Below are positions 1 to 6,058 of a stretch of 10,526 nucleotides of DNA, one piece after another. The stretch comes from Planctomycetota bacterium (lineage in GTDB: Bacteria > Planctomycetota > MHYJ01 > JACQXL01): positions 1 to 10,526 of the forward strand of contig JACQXL010000114.1 in NCBI GenBank assembly GCA_016208805.1. The letters run 5' to 3'. The notes beneath the pieces are model-generated. The model did no database searches, was not told the DNA's origin, and worked only from the letters and a program-made list of their open reading frames with translations. A program made the translations under genes and the position numbers. Positions within the stretch are counted from its first letter, which is position 1. Each line of letters opens with the position of its first letter.

Positions 1-51
1 GACCAATGGGAACCAACACAAATTTATGAATGTTTAGCGCTGGCTTCTTAA
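1..51 (+). CDS. possible 3' tail of an upstream gene (partial)
   Basis: Frame 1 is open from the window edge and reads DQWEPTQIYECLALAS followed by TAA at 49-51. The composition is protein-like and the stop comes just before the first dispersed repeat at 58, which fits the end of a gene. Sixteen residues are too few to name a family, and an open stretch this short can arise by chance. It is listed only because the edge cuts it. Upstream sequence would settle it. Confidence 0.25.
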   Translation, partial: DQWEPTQIYECLALAS

Positions 52-57
52 ATCTAT

Positions 58-76
58 TTTCGCAAGAGTTCAGTAA
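58..76 (+). repeat. solo copy of a 19-bp dispersed repeat
   Basis: TTTCGCAAGAGTTCAGTAA occurs here and, inverted and identical over 19 bp, at 8489-8507. Its first 16 bases recur at 8641-8656. The latter two copies form the outer inverted repeat of a MITE-like element, so this copy may be a remnant of a similar element or a preferred insertion site. Confidence 0.75.
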
Positions 77-124
77 TTCGTGAAATCCTTGACCGCCGTG
101 TCTAATCGGTAAAGCGGCGCCGGG

Positions 125-234
125 TCAACGGTACTTGGGCTGTTAGAGTCCGGCCCTTCTGACCAGAAGGGCTGGACGAGTTATCATCCCAGTATAGTCG
201 GCAGTAATTCGCTCTGCTCAAACTGCCGCACTAT
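125..234 (+). repeat. two-hairpin structured repeat, copy A
   Basis: The element begins with GTACTTGGGCTGTTAGA. Hairpin 1 follows (148-160 pairs with 165-177; 13 bp including one G-T pair; loop GACC), then GAGTTATCATCCCAGTATAGT, whose CCCAGTA partly pairs back to TACTTGGG. Hairpin 2 pairs ATAGT-CGGCAGT with ACTGCCG-C-ACTAT, leaving one bulged C. Copy B (777-885) is the inverted partner. It is nearly identical outside hairpin 1 but has a completely different hairpin 1. Copy C is at 3568-3634. Function is unknown; it could be a structured RNA or a hairpin-recognised mobile DNA. Confidence 0.85.
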
Positions 235-235
235 C

Positions 236-305
236 GGCTTGGTGCAGTATGTCCTAAAGGAGAATAGGCCATACTACCTTTAGGGTAGAACTGTGCCTTG
301 TAGCC
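236..305. repeat. imperfect hairpin with wobble pairs
   Basis: GGCT (236-239) pairs with AGCC (302-305), GGTGCAGT (241-248) with ACTGTGCC (290-297) using two G-U wobbles, and CCTAAAGG (253-260) with CCTTTAGG (277-284). Wobble pairs suggest RNA-level folding of the plus strand, but the internal loops are large and there is no second copy to test for covariation. It directly abuts copy A of the two-hairpin repeat. Confidence 0.4.
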
Positions 306-316
306 GTAAAGACCTT

Positions 317-396
317 ATCACAAAAACACGAAAGTCCGAAGACACGCCCCGAATTCCTTCGGGGTCGCGATTCCCTTATTTCGTGCTTTCGTGGTA
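317..396. repeat. palindromic dispersed repeat of the CACGAAAG/CTTTCGTG type
   Basis: CACGAAAG (327-334) and CTTTCGTG (386-393) form the arms. They enclose a hairpin CCCCGAA-TTCC-TTCGGGG (347-364). The right arm TTTCGTGCTTTCGTGGTA (379-396) resembles CTTTGTGCCTTTGTGGTA at 929-946 and 8912-8929, so this is probably a diverged member of the same dispersed family. No gene is visible here; minus-strand open frames that cross it look incidental. Confidence 0.6.
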
Positions 397-504
397 CAGG
401 TTGGAGAAGACCAGCAACCATAAAATTACGTAATTCCGCCCCCTTTTCAGGCCGGAAATGTCCATTTTTCGCCCGGCCTGCTTTCCCAACCAATTATAAA
501 TCAA

Positions 505-536
505 CCCCTTATGAATAGGGGGGGTGGTACCCCCCC
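505..536. repeat. G/C-run palindromes before the 22-bp array
   Basis: CCCCT...AGGGG closes over TATGAAT. It is followed by a run of seven G (518-524), TGGTA, and a run of seven C (530-536), which can form a G6/C6 hairpin. The homopolymer runs make this spot prone to slippage and sequencing error. It leads straight into the tandem array at 539. Confidence 0.6.
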
Positions 537-538
537 TG

Positions 539-714
539 GGTGGAGATGACCCCCACCCTGACTGAAGATTACCCCTATCAATGGTAGAGACGACCCCCAT
601 TAAGGGTAAAGATTACCCCTGTTAACGGTAGAGACGACCCCCATCAGGCGTGAAGATTACCCCTATCAAGGGTAAAGATTACCCCCGTTACGGGTGAAGA
701 TGACGCCACCCCCT
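539..714. repeat. tandem array, eight 22-bp units
   Basis: Units start at 539, 561, 583, 605, 627, 649, 671 and 693 with exact 22-bp phasing. The consensus is about GGTRRAGAYKACCCCYRTYA followed by two bases. Several units fold on themselves, for example GGGTAA-AGA-TTACCC around 604-618 and 670-684. The core G-A-Y-K-A-C-C-C-C is well conserved while the last bases vary. A 22-bp period is not a multiple of 3, so a coding origin is unlikely. The units have no spacers between them, so it is not CRISPR. It may be a minisatellite or a cluster of protein-binding sites. Confidence 0.9.
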
Positions 715-776
715 TTAGAAAAATGGCCGGTTTATGCCATATCCGTTGGGGCGTGTCAAGAGGAACCACTGATTAC

Positions 777-885
777 ATAGTACGGCAGTTTGAGTAGAAC
801 GAATTACTGCCGACTATACTGGGCTGATAACTCCCCCGCTCTTTGGGCGCAAAGAGCGGGGTCTAACAGCCCAAGTACGGATTGA
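777..885 (-). repeat. two-hairpin structured repeat, copy B
   Basis: Read on the minus strand it begins CCGTACTTGGGCTGTTAGA. Hairpin 1 is a perfect 12-bp stem (834-845 with 850-861, 4-base loop), followed by GAGTTATCAGCCCAGTATAG and hairpin 2 (CGGCAGT/ACTGCCG inside ATAGT/ACTAT). It matches copy A apart from hairpin 1, where no sequence is shared although both copies pair well. It lies about 75 bp downstream of the leuS stop. Hairpin 1 is not followed by a T run on the minus strand, so it is not a classical intrinsic terminator. Confidence 0.85.
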
Positions 886-928
886 CAGCGAAGCGTCAGA
901 TTCGCTTTGCTTACTGCAAGCAGATTAT

Positions 929-946
929 CTTTGTGCCTTTGTGGTA
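929..946 (+). repeat. dispersed repeat arm CTTTGTGCCTTTGTGGTA
   Basis: An identical 18-mer is at 8912-8929, where it is the right arm of a palindrome. A variant is at 379-396. Here it stands alone, 13 bp from the leuS stop codon. Confidence 0.75.
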
Positions 947-959
947 AGAACGACCTGAG

Positions 960-3509
960 TCACCCTACTATATTCACCAGCCGGCCGGGGATAAGGATGA
1001 CTTTTTTGGGCGGGGCGCCTTTGAGTATCTGCTGAACCTTTTCGTCCGCCAGGGCCTGCTTCTTGATTTCGTCCTCGGCGGTGCCGGACGGCACGGTGAT
1101 GTGACTGCGCACCTTGCCGTTGACCTGAATCACCAGTTCTATCTTTTCTTGCTCCAGCGCGGACGGGTCGTGTTTCAGCCAGGCCTGGTTGAAGATGCTA
1201 TTTTGCTCACTGAGTTTTTCCCATAATTCCTCGGCCAGATGCGGCGCCAGCGGCGCAATCAACTGCACCGCCACCCGCGTCGCTTTGCGGATAATGCCCT
1301 TGACGCCCTCCATATCAGCCGCACGGGTCGGATGCCTCAACAGGTTCTTGACGTCATAAATATTATTGACCAGTTCCATAATCTTGCTCAGCGCCGTATT
1401 GAAATGGAACTGTTCTATATCCTCGGTCACCTCTTTGATGGTCAGGTGCATCTTACGGTAGAGTTTGGACATCTCGGCGGCCGCGGCTAATTTCCGGGTA
1501 TCGCCCACGGCCTCTGCAGTGGCCGGAGGGAGCGATTCCACTAACTGGTAGAGCCGGTTGATGAACCTCCGGGCGCCGACCACGACCTGGTCGCTCCATA
1601 CCATTTCGGTTTCTGACGGCCCGGCGAAAAAGATAGCCAACCGCGAGGCATCCATCCCCTGCGTATTCATCAGGTCTATGGGCGAGACCGCATTGCCTTT
1701 GGATTTGGACATCACCTCGCCCTTTTCATCCATCACCATCCCCTGGTTGAACAGCCGCACGGCCGGCTCATCCACATTAACCCAGCCGGCATCGTAAAGA
1801 ACCTTGGTGATGAACCTGAAATAAATCAGGTGGCCGCAGGCGTGTTCCGAACCGCCGATATAAGTGTCTATGGGCAGCCATTTGGCGGCCTCGGCCTTGC
1901 TGAACGGTTCTTTAGTGTTTTTGGGGTCGGTATAGCGCAGGTGATACCAGGACGAGCAGACAAAGGTGTCCATCGTATCCGGGTCGCGCTGGGCCGGGCC
2001 GCCGCACTTGGGGCATTTAGCGTCCATAAACTTTTTGACATCGGCCAGCGGCGAACGGCCTTTGGGGATGAAATCCTTTACATCCTCTGGTAACAGGACC
2101 GGCAAATCAGATTCCGGCACGGGCTGGACATTGCATTTCGGGCAGTGAACCATCGGAATCGGCGCGCCCCAGTAGCGCTGGCGCGAGAGCAACCAGTCCT
2201 TGAGCCGGTAATGGACATTCGGCTCGCCTAATCCCTTTTTACGGACGTATTCGGTTACCTTGCCGATTCCTTCAGCAGAAGGCAGTCCGTTAAACGGACC
2301 GCTGTTAGTCATTACGCCTTCGTCCGCGTATGCCTCGGTCATTGTCTCCGGCGACAGAGTTTTAGCGGGCGGATTGATAACGACTTTAATCGGGATATTA
2401 TATTTCCGGGCGAACAGGAAGTCGCGCTGGTCGTGCGCCGGCACACCCATCACGATGCCGGTGCCGTAATGGACCAGGACATAATCGGTTACCCATAACT
2501 GGACCTGCTCGCCCGAGAGCGGGTTAACGGCGTAACTGCCGGTAAACACGCCGTCCTTTTCGTCGGCAGACGCCCGGTCTATCTCGGACTTAGCCAGCGC
2601 CTGCTTGACATAGGCGGCGACTTTATCCTTCTGCTCCGGCGTGACCAGTTTTTCCACCAGCGGATGCTCCGGCGCAATGGCCATAAACGTCACGCCGTAA
2701 ATAGTGTCCGGCCTGGTCGTGAAGACGCCAATTCGCAATTCGCAATTCGCAATTGGAAATTGGATTTCCGTTCCTTCGCTTCTGCCTATCCAATTCCTCT
2801 GCATTGTCTTGATATTTTCCGGCCAGTGTGTGAGTTTGTCAATATCCTTGAGGAGCCGTTCGGCGTAATCGGTAATCTTAAAGAACCACTGTTTGAGGTT
2901 GCGCTTGCCGACATCAGAGTGACAGCGCCAGCATTGGCCTTGGGCATCAACCTGCTCGTTGGCCAGCACCGTCTTGCAACCGGGGCACCAGTTAACAAAC
3001 GAATCGGCCTGATAGGCCAAGCCCCGTTTATAGAGCAACAAGAATATCCACTGGGTCCATTTGTAGTAATCCGGCTGGCAGGTGATGACTTCCCTGTCCC
3101 AGTCGTATGAGATGGAAAGGTCCTGGAGCGTAGTCCTGGATGTGGTGATGTTATTCAGGGTCCAGTTGCGGGGATGGAGTTTGTTTTTGATGGCGGCTTC
3201 CTCGGCCGGCAGTCCGAAGGCGTCCCAGCCGAAGGGGTGGAGCAAATCATAGCCGCACATCTTCTTGTAGCGGTAATAGGCATCGCCCATCGCATAATTA
3301 CGGAAATGGCCGATATGGATATCGCCGGACGGGTAGGCGAACATCTCCAGCAGATAATACTTTTTCTTGCCCGCCTGACCGGCCGTCAGTTCGGGCAGGG
3401 GGCTGGCCGGCCCGCCTGAACGGATAGGTCGGGCCGGCGTCTTGAAGATGCCGGTCTTAGCCCAGTATTCGCGCCATTTGGATTCTATTGCCTTAAAATC
3501 GTATTCCAT
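960..3509 (-). CDS. leuS: leucyl-tRNA synthetase (class I, with CP1 editing domain)
   Basis: Cytoplasmic enzyme that charges tRNA-Leu with leucine using ATP. It has 849 residues, against about 860 in E. coli. Visible in order: catalytic HIGH signature H65-I-G-H68; a zinc-type knuckle WCPGC...CWRC; WIGRSEG leading into the CP1 editing domain, with TTRPDT (264-269) and GVPAHDQRD (355-363); a second cysteine cluster with HCPKC and KCPKCGG; V599-M-S-K-S603 in place of KMSKS; and a C-terminal end with QVNGKVRS. HIGH sits roughly 16 residues later than in E. coli because of a Gly/Pro/Ala-rich insert at about residues 26-46. The 7-bp repeat at 2729-2763 encodes part of the strand before TTRPDT. The ATG at 3509 has no obvious Shine-Dalgarno. 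The gene stands alone and diverges from the kinase gene. Editing and catalytic motifs look intact, so it should be functional. Confidence 0.97.
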   Translation of the reverse strand: MEYDFKAIESKWREYWAKTGIFKTPARPIRSGGPASPLPELTAGQAGKKKYYLLEMFAYPSGDIHIGHFRNYAMGDAYYRYKKMCGYDLLHPFGWDAFGLPAEEAAIKNKLHPRNWTLNNITTSRTTLQDLSISYDWDREVITCQPDYYKWTQWIFLLLYKRGLAYQADSFVNWCPGCKTVLANEQVDAQGQCWRCHSDVGKRNLKQWFFKITDYAERLLKDIDKLTHWPENIKTMQRNWIGRSEGTEIQFPIANCELRIGVFTTRPDTIYGVTFMAIAPEHPLVEKLVTPEQKDKVAAYVKQALAKSEIDRASADEKDGVFTGSYAVNPLSGEQVQLWVTDYVLVHYGTGIVMGVPAHDQRDFLFARKYNIPIKVVINPPAKTLSPETMTEAYADEGVMTNSGPFNGLPSAEGIGKVTEYVRKKGLGEPNVHYRLKDWLLSRQRYWGAPIPMVHCPKCNVQPVPESDLPVLLPEDVKDFIPKGRSPLADVKKFMDAKCPKCGGPAQRDPDTMDTFVCSSWYHLRYTDPKNTKEPFSKAEAAKWLPIDTYIGGSEHACGHLIYFRFITKVLYDAGWVNVDEPAVRLFNQGMVMDEKGEVMSKSKGNAVSPIDLMNTQGMDASRLAIFFAGPSETEMVWSDQVVVGARRFINRLYQLVESLPPATAEAVGDTRKLAAAAEMSKLYRKMHLTIKEVTEDIEQFHFNTALSKIMELVNNIYDVKNLLRHPTRAADMEGVKGIIRKATRVAVQLIAPLAPHLAEELWEKLSEQNSIFNQAWLKHDPSALEQEKIELVIQVNGKVRSHITVPSGTAEDEIKKQALADEKVQQILKGAPPKKVILIPGRLVNIVG
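2729..2763. repeat. 7-bp tandem repeat inside leuS
   Basis: CAATTCG is repeated exactly three times (2729-2749), followed by the variants CAATTGG and AAATTGG. In LeuRS it encodes PIANCELRIG (about residues 252-261), just before the editing-site TTRPDT. Three heptamers equal seven codons, so that block keeps frame. The distance from WIGRSEG to TTRPDT matches E. coli LeuRS as I recall it, so the tract appears to replace rather than lengthen the strand. Confidence 0.85.
3372..3434 (-). repeat. in-frame insert in leuS (N-terminal, before HIGH)
   Basis: It encodes residues 26-46 of LeuRS, rich in Gly, Ala and Pro, between IFKTP and KKKYYLLE, where most LeuRS have only a few residues. The DNA holds short inverted segments such as CTGAC-CGGCC-GTCAG and several GGCC and GCCGG blocks. 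This looks like a palindromic repeat that landed in frame and was tolerated in a surface loop. Confidence 0.5.
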
Positions 3510-3518
3510 TTTACAACG

Positions 3519-3568
3519 GATTAAACGGATTTAGCAGATTGAAAAATAGAGGGAAAATCGGTTTAATC
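3519..3568. repeat. inverted repeat GATTAAAC/GTTTAATC upstream of leuS
   Basis: GATTAAAC (3519-3526) and GTTTAATC (3561-3568) are perfect 8-bp arms enclosing an A-rich stretch. It begins 10 bp upstream of the leuS start and ends where copy C of the two-hairpin repeat begins. It could be a remnant of another dispersed repeat, and it lies in the leuS leader. Confidence 0.45.
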
Positions 3569-3634
3569 GGTACTTGGGCTGTTAGACTTTAGTCGTTACA
3601 GCCCAGTATAGTTGGCCCGTACGGGCCAGACTAT
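3568..3634 (+). repeat. two-hairpin structured repeat, copy C (short form)
   Basis: It starts with CGGTACTTGGGCTGTTA, then a minimal hairpin GACTTTAGTC, GTTACAGCCCAGTATAGT, a perfect 16-bp palindrome TGGCCCGTACGGGCCA (3613-3628), a bulged G, and ACTAT. The junction sequences match copies A and B, while both hairpin arms differ in sequence and length. As in A and B, one unpaired base sits just before the closing ACTAT. It lies between leuS and the kinase gene, about 120 bp upstream of the kinase start. Confidence 0.85.
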
Positions 3635-3672
3635 TAAATCCTGTTGTTTAAGTTGGCTATAGAATAATTATT

Positions 3673-3702
3673 TTGGAAATTTTGTCAATTTATTGATATG
3701 AT
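3673..3702 (+). promoter_or_regulatory. candidate sigma-70 promoter of the kinase gene
   Basis: TTGGAA (3673-3678), an 18-bp spacer and TATGAT (3697-3702) lie in a clearly AT-rich patch 52 bp before the start codon. Matches are partial (4 of 6 and 5 of 6), so this is a reasonable guess only. Confidence 0.4.
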
Positions 3703-3753
3703 AATTAGAAATGGTTTAATATTTATATTTCGGTATAAACGCAAGCACAGATT

Positions 3754-4825
3754 ATGCCAAACGACAACAATAACGGCGCCGGTATAAAGGAAGACCTCTC
3801 ATTCGGCTCGCTGGCGGTTAAACTCGGATTTATCACGCGCGAGCGGATAAGAGAGTGCCTGCTCATCCAGGAAAAGATTCATTCCTTCGGGGTGCGCTCG
3901 CCCAAAATCGGCGAGATAATGATTGACAAGGGTTATCTGACCGAGGAACAGGTGAGCAAGATATTCCGCACCCAGGGGCTCAAGGGCGGACATAACCAGA
4001 TTGCCGGCTATAAGATACTGTCTTTAATCGGCCAGGGCGCGATGGGTAACGTTTATAAAGCCACCCAGATTAGTATGGACCGGACCGTGGCCATAAAAAT
4101 ACTGGCGCCGCACTTGGCTCAGGACGATAAATTCGTGGAACGGTTCTTCAAGGAAGCCCGTTTTGTGGCCAAACTCAACCATCCCAATATCATCCAGGGG
4201 ATTGATGTGGGCGAGTCAAACGGCGTCCATTATTTTACAATGGAGTATATTGACGGTCCGACCATTGAGTCGTTGGTTAAATTAAGAGGCGCGATGCAGG
4301 AAAGGAAAGCCATTAAGATAATAATGCAAGTGGCAACTGGTCATACCTGAAAGCGGTCCGGCTACCGGCAAGCGAATCAGGCTGGGCACGCCGGCATATA
4401 TCTCGCCCGAACAGGGACGGGGCGACCCTGATGTGGATATCCGCAGTGACATCTACTCGCTGGGCGTAACATTCTATTATATGGTCGTGGGCGATGCGCC
4501 GTTCCACGGCGATTCAAATACCGAGGTGATTAACAAACACATTGCCGAAGAACCGGCCTCGCCCCGGTCACGTAATCCCGCAATTTCCAATTTCGCCAAC
4601 ACGATTATCCTGAAGATGATGTCCAAGAAGCGCGAGGCGCGGTATCAGACGCCGGCCGAATTGCTCCAGGATTTGGATGCGGTGCTGGCCGGACGGCCAT
4701 TGGTGATTGCAACGATGCAACCGAGCAAACTCCGGTTTGCGCCGCGGCTTTCCCGGGCAACGGCGTTGGCACGCCTGAAGCATAAAGGTATCAACAGACT
4801 GCATCTGCGCCGGCCACTCAAATGA
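3754..4825 (+). pseudogene. Ser/Thr protein kinase (Hanks type), catalytic core deleted and frame broken
   Basis: The first frame (3754-4350) has an N-terminal module of about 75 residues resembling the GspE-N/MshEN fold (GSLAVKLGFITRERIRE... PKIGEIMIDKGYLTEEQV). A kinase N-lobe follows: Gly loop G93-QGAMG98, V-A-I-K115 and alpha-C E134. It breaks after KIIMQVA and stops at 4348. The second frame is open from 4325 and carries the activation-segment end and C-lobe: LGTPAYISPEQ, DIRSDIYSLG, and an arginine-bearing helix REARYQTPAELL, ending at 4825. About 35 residues that should hold HRDxKxxN and DFG are absent, and the join is out of frame. The missing length should be 2 modulo 3, for example 104 or 107 bp. 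Phosphotransfer would be impossible. No membrane segment is seen. It may be a genuine deletion or an assembly error. The stop is 1 bp from the convergent MetE-like stop. Confidence 0.85.
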
Positions 4826-4826
4826 T

Positions 4827-5993
4827 TCACTCGGTGATACTCTGACGGCAAATCGCTGCGATTTCAGGTAATAACTTCAGCCGTGATTCGGCCTCTGCTT
4901 CGGACAGCATTCCCAGGCCGCAGGCCGGCGTAATAATGGATTGGCCGATTAGACGCTTTTTATCCACGCCTTTATTTGTCAGTGTGGTTATGCCTTGTTT
5001 CAACCTTGATGCCATCTCGTCAGGTTTAATCGGCTTGTCTATATCGCCCCGCCGATAAGGGCGGGACTCCCCGCCTGCGCCAAGGCTTCGGCGGGCAGGC
5101 GTTGCGACTTCGCCTGCCGGCACGATGCCCCAGGCAATCGTTCCGCCCTGGCCTAAAAACCGCTGTAATTCGGTGGGATAGAGCGTAAGTTTATCCATAA
5201 AGTCGTAGGCGTCAAAATTCAGGATATCCAGCGGCGTGGCCAGGATAACCGACCAATCCGTGTTGCCGCAGCAATGGATGCCGGCTAAAGCGCCCTGGTT
5301 ATGAATCTCGTTGATTATCTCGGTAATCTGGCTGACGACCGTTTCGCGTGCCAGCGGGATATAGGCCGAGCCGTAGCCCATCAGATATGGTTCGTCCAGA
5401 AATATGATTATTCTGGGCGTGCATCTTTTGAGTTGTCCAATCTGCCAGCGCGCCTTCATTATCAGGCATTTTACCAGCACATCGGCCAGTTGCGGATGAT
5501 GCATCAGGGCCTTGCCGTTTTCATCGGTGACCAGTGCGCCGAAGGTGACCGGCCCGGTAACCTGTCCCTTGATAAACTGGATGTCGCGGGATGGTCTGAA
5601 GGTTGATAATATTTGATGCAAACCTGCCGCCGCGGATGGACTGATGACAAGACCGCAGTCAGTCCCGCACTTATCGGTGGAGATCCCGTTACTTATAGCG
5701 GGATGCGGGGCGAAACCGGCCACGTCGTTATTCAGATACTTCTCATAAAAGGCGGTAATCGGTTTATCCAAATCCTTTGAGGTGTCTATATAGACTTTCT
5801 TGTTCTGTTCATCAATGATGACGCCGGGCAGTCCTTCGCTGAACTGTGCGGCCATACCTTCGCGGAAGGAGCGCTGGGGCAGTTGCGGCCAGAAGGGAAT
5901 GGCCGGCAGATATTTTAAGGCCAGCCCAACGGCCCGGGCCGCATCCTGATGCGGTAAACTGCCGATGGCGGTAGGCGTAAAGTTAAAATCCAT
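4827..5993 (-). CDS. MetE C-terminal-like / UROD-superfamily methyltransferase
   Basis: The 388-residue protein resembles the catalytic C-terminal half of cobalamin-independent methionine synthase (COG0620, Meth_synt_2 type) without the MetE N-terminal half. Such core proteins move methyl groups to a thiol, sometimes with a corrinoid protein as donor. Visible marks: TAIGSLPH near the start, KGQVTGPVTFG, FLDEP, H240-C-C242 (fits the zinc H-x-C motif), LNFDAYDF, AWGIVP, and PAC358-GLG (fits the third cysteine ligand). Two in-frame palindrome-derived inserts are present at about residues 97-112 and 292-316. The first adds C109 and C113, which should not be taken for metal ligands. The ATG at 5993 lacks a clear Shine-Dalgarno. 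The tail meets the kinase pseudogene 1 bp away. The substrate cannot be told from sequence, and no corrinoid partner is nearby. Confidence 0.8.
   Translation of the reverse strand: MDFNFTPTAIGSLPHQDAARAVGLALKYLPAIPFWPQLPQRSFREGMAAQFSEGLPGVIIDEQNKKVYIDTSKDLDKPITAFYEKYLNNDVAGFAPHPAISNGISTDKCGTDCGLVISPSAAAGLHQILSTFRPSRDIQFIKGQVTGPVTFGALVTDENGKALMHHPQLADVLVKCLIMKARWQIGQLKRCTPRIIIFLDEPYLMGYGSAYIPLARETVVSQITEIINEIHNQGALAGIHCCGNTDWSVILATPLDILNFDAYDFMDKLTLYPTELQRFLGQGGTIAWGIVPAGEVATPARRSLGAGGESRPYRRGDIDKPIKPDEMASRLKQGITTLTNKGVDKKRLIGQSIITPACGLGMLSEAEAESRLKLLPEIAAICRQSITE
5047..5120. repeat. GC-rich palindromes inserted in frame in the MetE-like gene
   Basis: CCCGCC-GATAAG-GGCGGG (5048-5065) is followed by GCCTGCGCC...GGCGGGCAGGC (5073-5100) and a further CGCCTGCCGG (5111-5120). 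On the coding strand it reads ATPARRSLGAGGESRPYRRG, an Arg/Gly/Pro-rich peptide unlike its surroundings, placed after the conserved AWGIVP strand. Confidence 0.65.
5662..5704. repeat. second in-frame palindrome in the MetE-like gene
   Basis: ATCCCG (5683-5688) and CGGGAT (5699-5704) form an inner hairpin. TCCCGC at the left end pairs with GCGGGA at the right. ACTTAT occurs twice within it. It encodes HPAISNGISTDKCGTD at about residues 97-112. Confidence 0.55.
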
Positions 5994-6035
5994 TTGAATT
6001 ATCAGCCCGATGTCGTCGCACCGGGACTGCGGATA

Positions 6036-6058
6036 ATCCCGACACGAAGTGTCGGGAT
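6036..6058. repeat. perfect 10-bp hairpin ATCCCGACAC/GTGTCGGGAT
   Basis: ATCCCGACAC (6036-6045), loop GAA, then GTGTCGGGAT (6049-6058). It lies 43 bp upstream of the MetE-like start and has no T run on either side. It is probably another dispersed palindrome, with a possible effect on the leader of the minus-strand gene. Confidence 0.7.

Noticed and set aside
254..600. Two overlapping minus-strand open frames of 74 and 79 codons
   Set aside because: They run across palindromes and the tandem array, have biased Arg/Gly/Pro composition, and show no start-site signal or domain.
539..714. CRISPR array
   Set aside because: Units are contiguous 22-mers with internal variation and no unique spacers, and no cas genes are present.
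834..861. Intrinsic terminator for leuS
   Set aside because: The stem is strong, but no T run follows on the minus strand, and the hairpin is the variable arm of repeat copy B.
840..880. Integron attC site, suggested by GTCTAAC here and at 9309-9315
   Set aside because: There is no matching GTTRRRY box at the right distance and no L-box arrangement. The motif recurs as part of the repeats, and no cassette gene or integrase is seen.
1689..1720. V599 instead of K in the KMSKS motif of LeuRS as a defect
   Set aside because: VMSKS is, as far as I recall, found in other functional bacterial LeuRS such as that of Thermus. All other motifs are intact.
4325..4825. Kinase C-lobe as an independent gene, or programmed frameshifting between the two frames
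   Set aside because: The missing catalytic loop and DFG cannot be supplied by a frameshift. A stand-alone start at the GTG (4433) would give only part of a C-lobe with no ribosome site.
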